In this document: in pieces, positions 22,962-27,979 of the stretch
Position numbering within the stretch: the stretch's first letter is position 1
Layout of the letters: every line of letters starts with the position of its first letter
Source: Alistipes sp.
GTDB taxonomy: Bacteria > Bacteroidota > Bacteroidia > Bacteroidales > Rikenellaceae
Direction: 5' to 3'
Length of the DNA stretch: 27,979 nucleotides
Assembly (NCBI GenBank): GCA_017532885.1
Contig: JAFXIS010000036.1
Location: forward strand, 1-27,979
Made by a program: the position numbers and the translations under genes
Notes under the pieces: model-generated
The model's database searches: none
The model's input: only the letters and a program-made list of their open reading frames with translations
What the model was told of the DNA's origin: nothing

Positions 22962-24608
22962 TTACCAAACATGCTCGGGTGAGTCCTCAGTAGGAGCAAT
23001 CGGAGTAGGATTATTTGTACAAGCCAAGTTGAAGTTAGTCTCGGTCTGCACGATGCAGAGGTGGAACCACTGAGGTACACTTTCAGTATTCCAACGATAG
23101 CTCTCTACATGGTTAGTACCAGCATAGCTACGGATAATACCCTTGTTCAATCGCTTGATGTCGAAAGTTGCCAAAGCTGCCTCGCCCCAGAACTCAACAC
23201 GGCGCTGCCACAAGATGTTCTCACGCAATGTCCAAAGATCGTTGTACTTATACTCGGGGTCACGCTGCTGAGCAAATGCCAACAACAAATTCTTACCCTC
23301 AGCCTCACGACCGCTCTGCATACCAACAGCCTCAGCCTCGATAAGCATCATCTCCTCGACACGCATCAAAGGAACTGATACAACGGTAGCCTTGTAGTTG
23401 TCTGAACGACCTGCTGCACCACCACCTGCGCGGTACTTAAGCTGCATATGACCGATAAGCTTTGAATCAGTTGCGTCAGCAGAAAGAACCAAAGACTGAC
23501 CATAGTCGGTGTAAGGAGCAAGGAAGTCAAGAACCTCCTCCATAGTACCCAACTCATCAACTGCGGGGTCTACCCAGCACTTCTTACGGAAGTCTGTTGC
23601 AGGGATAGTCTCGTAGAGGTGAGCGTCGATATACTTAGGATCGCCATAGCTACTTGCATACAAACAGCCAGAAGCTGCACACTCGTTAAACCACTGTGAA
23701 CCCCAGTTAGAGTCAGAGTCGTTCTCCAAAACGGCAGGGTCGTCAGCCTTGTAAGTTACGCAGAACATCCAAGCATCGTTAGGAGTGTTGAACGCTGTGA
23801 AGTGGTCGAGATACTGAGCCTCGGTAAGCATTGTGTAACCCTCCTGAGCCTTCTTTGCATAGGTCTCAGCCTCAGCAAACTTCTCCATAGTAAGGTAAGC
23901 ACGAGCCTTCAAACCATATACGAAGCTTACATCGGGCTTAGTCTTATCTGCACCACGGTCGTAGTCAGCCAAATACTCCTCAGCCTTGTTCAAATCGTCG
24001 ATAATGAACTGCCACATAACCTCGTTTGTAGCACGAGGGTTGTTAGTAAGATCCAAAGTCTTCTCGGTTACGATAGGAACAGTAATAGCCTCGAGGTTTG
24101 AAGCATAAGTCTCCTGCGCAAACATACGAGCAAGGTCCATATAGAAGAACGCACGCATAGCGTATGCAATACCTGCACCAACCTTCTGTGACTCAGAGGG
24201 ATTCTCGCCTGTAAGTGAGAGAACTCGGTTACAGTTGCTAATCCAACCATAGAAATAAGTCCAAGGGAACTGGCATACCAAGTACTCAGGACCGAGAGCA
24301 ACTGATGAACCATACCAATAGCTCATCCAAGAACCGCCGCTGGCAGGAACAACATCCTGACCCATACCGGCCCACTGCCAAACAAATGTAGGATAACCAC
24401 CAAGGTCATATGCGCGACTTGAACCAAACTCATATGTACCGCACATGGTGGCTGTAATGGCATTTACATAGTTGTCAAATGCACCCGGAGCAGCTGCAAC
24501 CTGGTCCTGAGTTGCAATGTTGGTCTGCGGGTTAATCTCCTTGATACAGCCGGTAGCAAGAACCGCTGCACCAAGCAATACCGTAGTTATTTTCAATATA
24601 TTTTTCAT
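22962..24608 (-). CDS. SusD/RagB-family outer-membrane nutrient-binding lipoprotein
   Basis: With the start at 24608 the protein has 548 residues. The signal peptide MKNILKITTVLLGAAVLATGC gives the lipidated Cys21. Three earlier in-frame ATGs, up to 24635, would add up to nine residues and an unusual N-terminus. SusD-family hallmarks follow: an early QTNIATQDQVAAAP block, several TPR-like helices (AKAYADL-type segments such as GLKARAYLTMEKFAEAETYAKKA split over about 230-255), and a C-terminal RRVEFWGEAALATFDIKRLNKG with the family's R-x-E-F-x-GE-x-x-x-x-DIKR signature. SusD proteins sit as a lid on the SusC barrel and capture glycans or peptides. No glycoside hydrolase or peptidase is in the window on this strand, so the nutrient is unknown. 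Confidence 0.93.
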   Translation of the reverse strand: MKNILKITTVLLGAAVLATGCIKEINPQTNIATQDQVAAAPGAFDNYVNAITATMCGTYEFGSSRAYDLGGYPTFVWQWAGMGQDVVPASGGSWMSYWYGSSVALGPEYLVCQFPWTYFYGWISNCNRVLSLTGENPSESQKVGAGIAYAMRAFFYMDLARMFAQETYASNLEAITVPIVTEKTLDLTNNPRATNEVMWQFIIDDLNKAEEYLADYDRGADKTKPDVSFVYGLKARAYLTMEKFAEAETYAKKAQEGYTMLTEAQYLDHFTAFNTPNDAWMFCVTYKADDPAVLENDSDSNWGSQWFNECAASGCLYASSYGDPKYIDAHLYETIPATDFRKKCWVDPAVDELGTMEEVLDFLAPYTDYGQSLVLSADATDSKLIGHMQLKYRAGGGAAGRSDNYKATVVSVPLMRVEEMMLIEAEAVGMQSGREAEGKNLLLAFAQQRDPEYKYNDLWTLRENILWQRRVEFWGEAALATFDIKRLNKGIIRSYAGTNHVESYRWNTESVPQWFHLCIVQTETNFNLACTNNPTPIAPTEDSPEHVW

Positions 24609-24645
24609 ACTTTTTTGCATATTTAACATTTTCACATTTAACTAA

Positions 24646-27600
24646 TTAGAATGTCAATTGCAGACCACCAGAGATTGTACGAGCAGGTGAATAACCCGTA
24701 ATAGAAGTGTTACCCTCGAATGCGTAGCGTGGATCAAGACCCTGACGAGCTGACCAGAAGCAAAGGTTCTCACCAGCGACATAGATACGCATCTTAAGAT
24801 GGTTCTTAAAGAGCTTCTCGGGGATTGTGTAACCTACAGCAAATGACTGGAAGTTCAAGTAACTTGCGTCGGTGAGGAAACGGTCTGATGATGCAGTCGA
24901 ATAGTCATCACCATACTGCCAACGAGGCATGTCGCTCTTGGTGTTGTTGGGTGACCAAGCCTTCTTGTAATCCTTGTGGAAAGTAGTACCTGCACCTGCT
25001 GAAGTATCAACTGAGCCAATCAATGACTGGTAGTGCATATCGTATACCTGACCGCCAATCTGATAGTCGAATGTAGCCGATACATCGAAGTTACCTACGC
25101 GCAAGCTGGTAGAGAAACCACCAAACAAATCTGGCATCAAGCATCCGTGCTCATACTCGGTAGCATCGTTGAAGTCGTAAGTTGTGGTGTAGTGGTCAAC
25201 CTGACGGCGGCCATTCTTGAGAAGATAATTACCATTCTCATCAGTCTTCCAGATAGTCTTGCGGAACATAGCCTGACCATACTCATCAACACCCTCGTAG
25301 TGAGCCAAATATACATTGTTCAACTCGCCACCTACCTTGTACCAGTAAGAGTTGTAACCGTTAGGTGTAGCCTCTGACCAACCACCCAAGTCGTTAGAAG
25401 TCTTAGCTGCGGGCAAAGAGAGAATCTTAGTCTTGTTGTGAGCGAAGTTAGCCGATACATTCCAAGTAACCATCTTGGTGCGGATAACATCTGCTGAGAT
25501 GTTTACCTCGATACCAGAGTTGCGGATATCACCGATATTCTGGTACATACCACGAGTACCTGATGACTCAGGAATAGATACCCAGAAGAGCAAATCTGAA
25601 GTCTTCTTGCGATACCAATCAACATTACCGCTCAAACGACCACCCCAGAAGCTGAACTCAACACCCAAGTTAAGGTTAGTTGTAGTCTCCCAAGTAATCT
25701 CGGGGTTACCCTTGCGATGGAATGAAGATGACATAGAGGTATCATCGTTCTTAACCAACTGGAACAAATCAACATAAGCCCACTGGCCGATGTTATCGTT
25801 ACCCTGCTGACCAATAGATGCCTTCACCTTCAAAATGTCAATCCAAGAAGCGTTATCCAAGAATGACTCCTTGTTGAGAAGCCATGCACCACCTACTGAC
25901 CAGAAGTCACCCCAACGGTGATCCTTTGCAAAGTATGATGAAGCATCACGACGATAAGATGCTGATACATAATACTTAGTGTCATAGTTGTACTGTGCGC
26001 TAAGCATCCAACCCTCAACATTGTAACCTGAAGTGTAAGAAGATGAATCTATCTTCTTTGCAGTTGCGTCAATCTCAGGCATATCAGGCGAGAACAAGCC
26101 CTGAGCCTTAGCCGCCAAGTAAGTAACGCGTGTGCGATAGTACTCGTGACCTGCCATAACATTGATGTCGTGCTTGCCATAAGTCTTAGCAAATGTCAAT
26201 GTCTGGATGTTGTTGGTACGGAAAGAGTGCTGATTTGACTTTGTGATAGCACCACCTGTCGCAGCCGAGTTACCATAGAACATATTTGCCATATATGATG
26301 CCTCTGAGAAGCCCCAGTTAATCATAGATGTTGCGTTGAACTTCAACCATGAGGTGATATCGACATCAACAGTGAATGTACCATTCAACTGGTTGCCACC
26401 ACTTACGGTCTTATCGTACTCATTCAAGCCCAAGGGGTTACCTGTTGAGAGGTAAGGACGAACCAAACCGGGATAGCTTGACTCACCTGCACTATAATCG
26501 TAAACCTTCTTGCCCTGAGCGTCACGAACGATGTATGGATTACCATTCTCGTCGAGCTGACGGATATATACAGGATAGATAGGCGCAATCATAGATGTAA
26601 ACGCAAAAGTAGAAGTAGAGTTTCCTGAAGCGCTCTGTGTTGTCTGTTGGTGTGACTTTGAGCTAACAAAACCAACATTAGCACCCAACTTCAACCACTT
26701 GTTAGCAGCATAATCTGCCTTCAAACGAGCTGTAACACGCTCATAGTCTGAGTGGTTGATAATACCCTCATCACGCAAATAACCGGCACTCATGTAGTAG
26801 TTTGTGCGGTTGGTAGTACCATTTACGCTAACATTATACTCCTGACGAAGGCTGTTACGATAGGTCTCGTCAATCCAGTTATCGGGAGTAAGCCAATATT
26901 GTACACCATCGCCCTCAATAACGCGACCAAGTGTAGCGTTGGGGTTCAAACGACCATCCTTACCGATAAGCTGCTCCTGTGGGTCATAGGTGAACACATT
27001 ATACTTAACATCTGACAACATCTGCTCGTTTGCCTTAAGGTGAGCAGTGTCAGCATCCATACCCTGACCATAGAAGTTACGGTTGTAGAGCTGTGCATAA
27101 TAAGCCTCGTAGTACTCACCCGGATCAGTGATGATATCATACTCCTGAATAGCACGAGAGTTCACACCCCACTTCATATCAACATTGATAACCGCCTTCT
27201 TTGAAGTAGCACGCTTAGTGGTAACGATGATAACACCGGCAGCACCACGAGCACCATACAATGCAGCTGAAGCCGCATCCTTCAATACGGTAACAGACTC
27301 AATATCAGACTGTGCAATGTTTGAAAGGCTGGCTGTGTAGGGCGAACCATCCACAATTACCAACGGCTCAATACCTGCGTACATTGAGCTCAAACCACGC
27401 ACATTGATAGAACCTGTTGTACCAGGCTGACCTGAGCTACCACGCATCTGAAGACCGGCAACAGAACCTACCAATGCGTTCATTACATTGGTTGTCTGAC
27501 GCTTCTCCAAATCCTCCGAACGAACAACGGCCACAGAACCTGTGAACGCCTCCTTCTTTGTGGTACCGAAGGCCACAACAATCACATCATCGATTTTCTG

Positions 27601-27900
27601 TGAAGACTCCTCCAAAACAATCTGGAGATTTGTCTTTCCAGCCAGCTCGATACGCTGGGGATTGTAGCCGATAAACGATACATTCAATACCGCATCTGCA
27701 GTAGCTGAAATCGTAAAACGACCATCCAGTCCGGTGGTTGTACCTATGCTAGTGCCATCAATAAGCACTGTTGCTCCGATGACGGGATCACCAGCGGCAT
27801 CTTTCACCGTACCTGTCACTTGCTGATTCTGTGCAAGAGCTGAGAAGCTCAATGCCAGAACAGCTACGATAGAAAGTACAATTTTCCTAACCATAAGCAT
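24646..27900 (-). CDS. SusC/RagA-family TonB-dependent outer-membrane transporter
   Basis: The 1084-residue protein has a signal peptide ending near ALAQ (about 21-24), then a carboxypeptidase-regulatory-like domain (about 28-105, VTGTVKDAAGDPVIGATV). A TonB-box-like DDVIVVAFGTTKKEAFTGS follows. The plug domain (about 115-230) contains the SusC signature LKDAASAALYGARGAAGVII. The rest is a 22-strand barrel with a terminal Phe (GLQLTF). Together with the SusD-like gene 10-40 bp downstream it forms an energised pedal-bin importer at the outer membrane, driven by TonB/ExbBD. ATG at 27900 or 27894 are both usable. No TAnnTTTG box is visible in the 79 bp upstream before the window ends. Codon use (GGT, CGT, GCT, AAG) suggests strong expression. 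Confidence 0.95.
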   Translation of the reverse strand: MLMVRKIVLSIVAVLALSFSALAQNQQVTGTVKDAAGDPVIGATVLIDGTSIGTTTGLDGRFTISATADAVLNVSFIGYNPQRIELAGKTNLQIVLEESSQKIDDVIVVAFGTTKKEAFTGSVAVVRSEDLEKRQTTNVMNALVGSVAGLQMRGSSGQPGTTGSINVRGLSSMYAGIEPLVIVDGSPYTASLSNIAQSDIESVTVLKDAASAALYGARGAAGVIIVTTKRATSKKAVINVDMKWGVNSRAIQEYDIITDPGEYYEAYYAQLYNRNFYGQGMDADTAHLKANEQMLSDVKYNVFTYDPQEQLIGKDGRLNPNATLGRVIEGDGVQYWLTPDNWIDETYRNSLRQEYNVSVNGTTNRTNYYMSAGYLRDEGIINHSDYERVTARLKADYAANKWLKLGANVGFVSSKSHQQTTQSASGNSTSTFAFTSMIAPIYPVYIRQLDENGNPYIVRDAQGKKVYDYSAGESSYPGLVRPYLSTGNPLGLNEYDKTVSGGNQLNGTFTVDVDITSWLKFNATSMINWGFSEASYMANMFYGNSAATGGAITKSNQHSFRTNNIQTLTFAKTYGKHDINVMAGHEYYRTRVTYLAAKAQGLFSPDMPEIDATAKKIDSSSYTSGYNVEGWMLSAQYNYDTKYYVSASYRRDASSYFAKDHRWGDFWSVGGAWLLNKESFLDNASWIDILKVKASIGQQGNDNIGQWAYVDLFQLVKNDDTSMSSSFHRKGNPEITWETTTNLNLGVEFSFWGGRLSGNVDWYRKKTSDLLFWVSIPESSGTRGMYQNIGDIRNSGIEVNISADVIRTKMVTWNVSANFAHNKTKILSLPAAKTSNDLGGWSEATPNGYNSYWYKVGGELNNVYLAHYEGVDEYGQAMFRKTIWKTDENGNYLLKNGRRQVDHYTTTYDFNDATEYEHGCLMPDLFGGFSTSLRVGNFDVSATFDYQIGGQVYDMHYQSLIGSVDTSAGAGTTFHKDYKKAWSPNNTKSDMPRWQYGDDYSTASSDRFLTDASYLNFQSFAVGYTIPEKLFKNHLKMRIYVAGENLCFWSARQGLDPRYAFEGNTSITGYSPARTISGGLQLTF

Positions 27901-27979
27901 TTAATTTTTTTGTACAGTTAATACTTGTGTATTTGCCTTTTTTAATAAAAAATGTTACTATCGCCAGACGGCACTCCAG

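Overview
The window reads as a chromosomal segment of a Bacteroidales bacterium. Evidence: a SusC/SusD outer-membrane transporter pair, a BACON/PDZ/S41 lipoprotein peptidase, promoters of the Bacteroidota type (TTG, about 20 nt, TAnnTTTG), and many start codons preceded by A-rich leaders instead of Shine-Dalgarno sites. The base composition is moderate. The genus cannot be fixed from sequence alone; an Alistipes-like relative would fit, but that is inference. No tRNA, rRNA, CRISPR array, transposase or integrase was found.

Region 1 (1-12132) is ordinary chromosome, all on the + strand: an OmpP1/FadL-like outer-membrane protein, a UvrD/PcrA helicase that appears to be leaderless, a family 2 glycosyltransferase, a small membrane protein, endonuclease III, a secreted S41 peptidase lipoprotein, an NrnA-like DHH phosphoesterase, an MsbA-like ABC exporter and a hemolysin III/PAQR-type membrane protein. 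Two intergenic places (1-140 and about 5367-5475) carry a dispersed REP/MITE-like repeat with AAAATTC heptads. One copy supplies the last codons of the glycosyltransferase.

Region 2 (12268-21880) is the most interesting part. A textbook Bacteroidota promoter (12268-12298) and a leader of about 340 nt precede ten tightly packed + strand genes that are clearly phage-derived: a tail-terminator-like protein, two tail/baseplate-like proteins, a ClpP-type prohead protease fused to a long charged scaffold-like tail, an HK97-type major capsid protein, a tube-like protein, a portal, a head-completion-like protein, a holin and a peptidoglycan-degrading virion-type protein. No terminase, tape measure, tail fibre, integrase, repressor or replication gene is present, and the tail-like genes come before the head genes. 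All reading frames are open. It could be a domesticated particle-producing locus (gene-transfer-agent-like or a split particle system) or a remnant prophage. The leader also holds a small ORF split by a -1 frame change at an A6 run.

Region 3 (21820-22065) is a convergent intergenic zone with four hairpins: one + strand terminator, two that read as - strand terminators, and one perfect 10-bp palindrome without a T-run.

Region 4 (22066-27900) is a - strand operon: SusC-like TonB-dependent transporter, SusD-like lipoprotein, then a lipoprotein of unknown function in the position usually held by an accessory surface binding protein. Its codon use (GGT, CGT, GCT, AAG) differs from the rest of the window and suggests high expression. 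Its promoter is not visible before the window ends.
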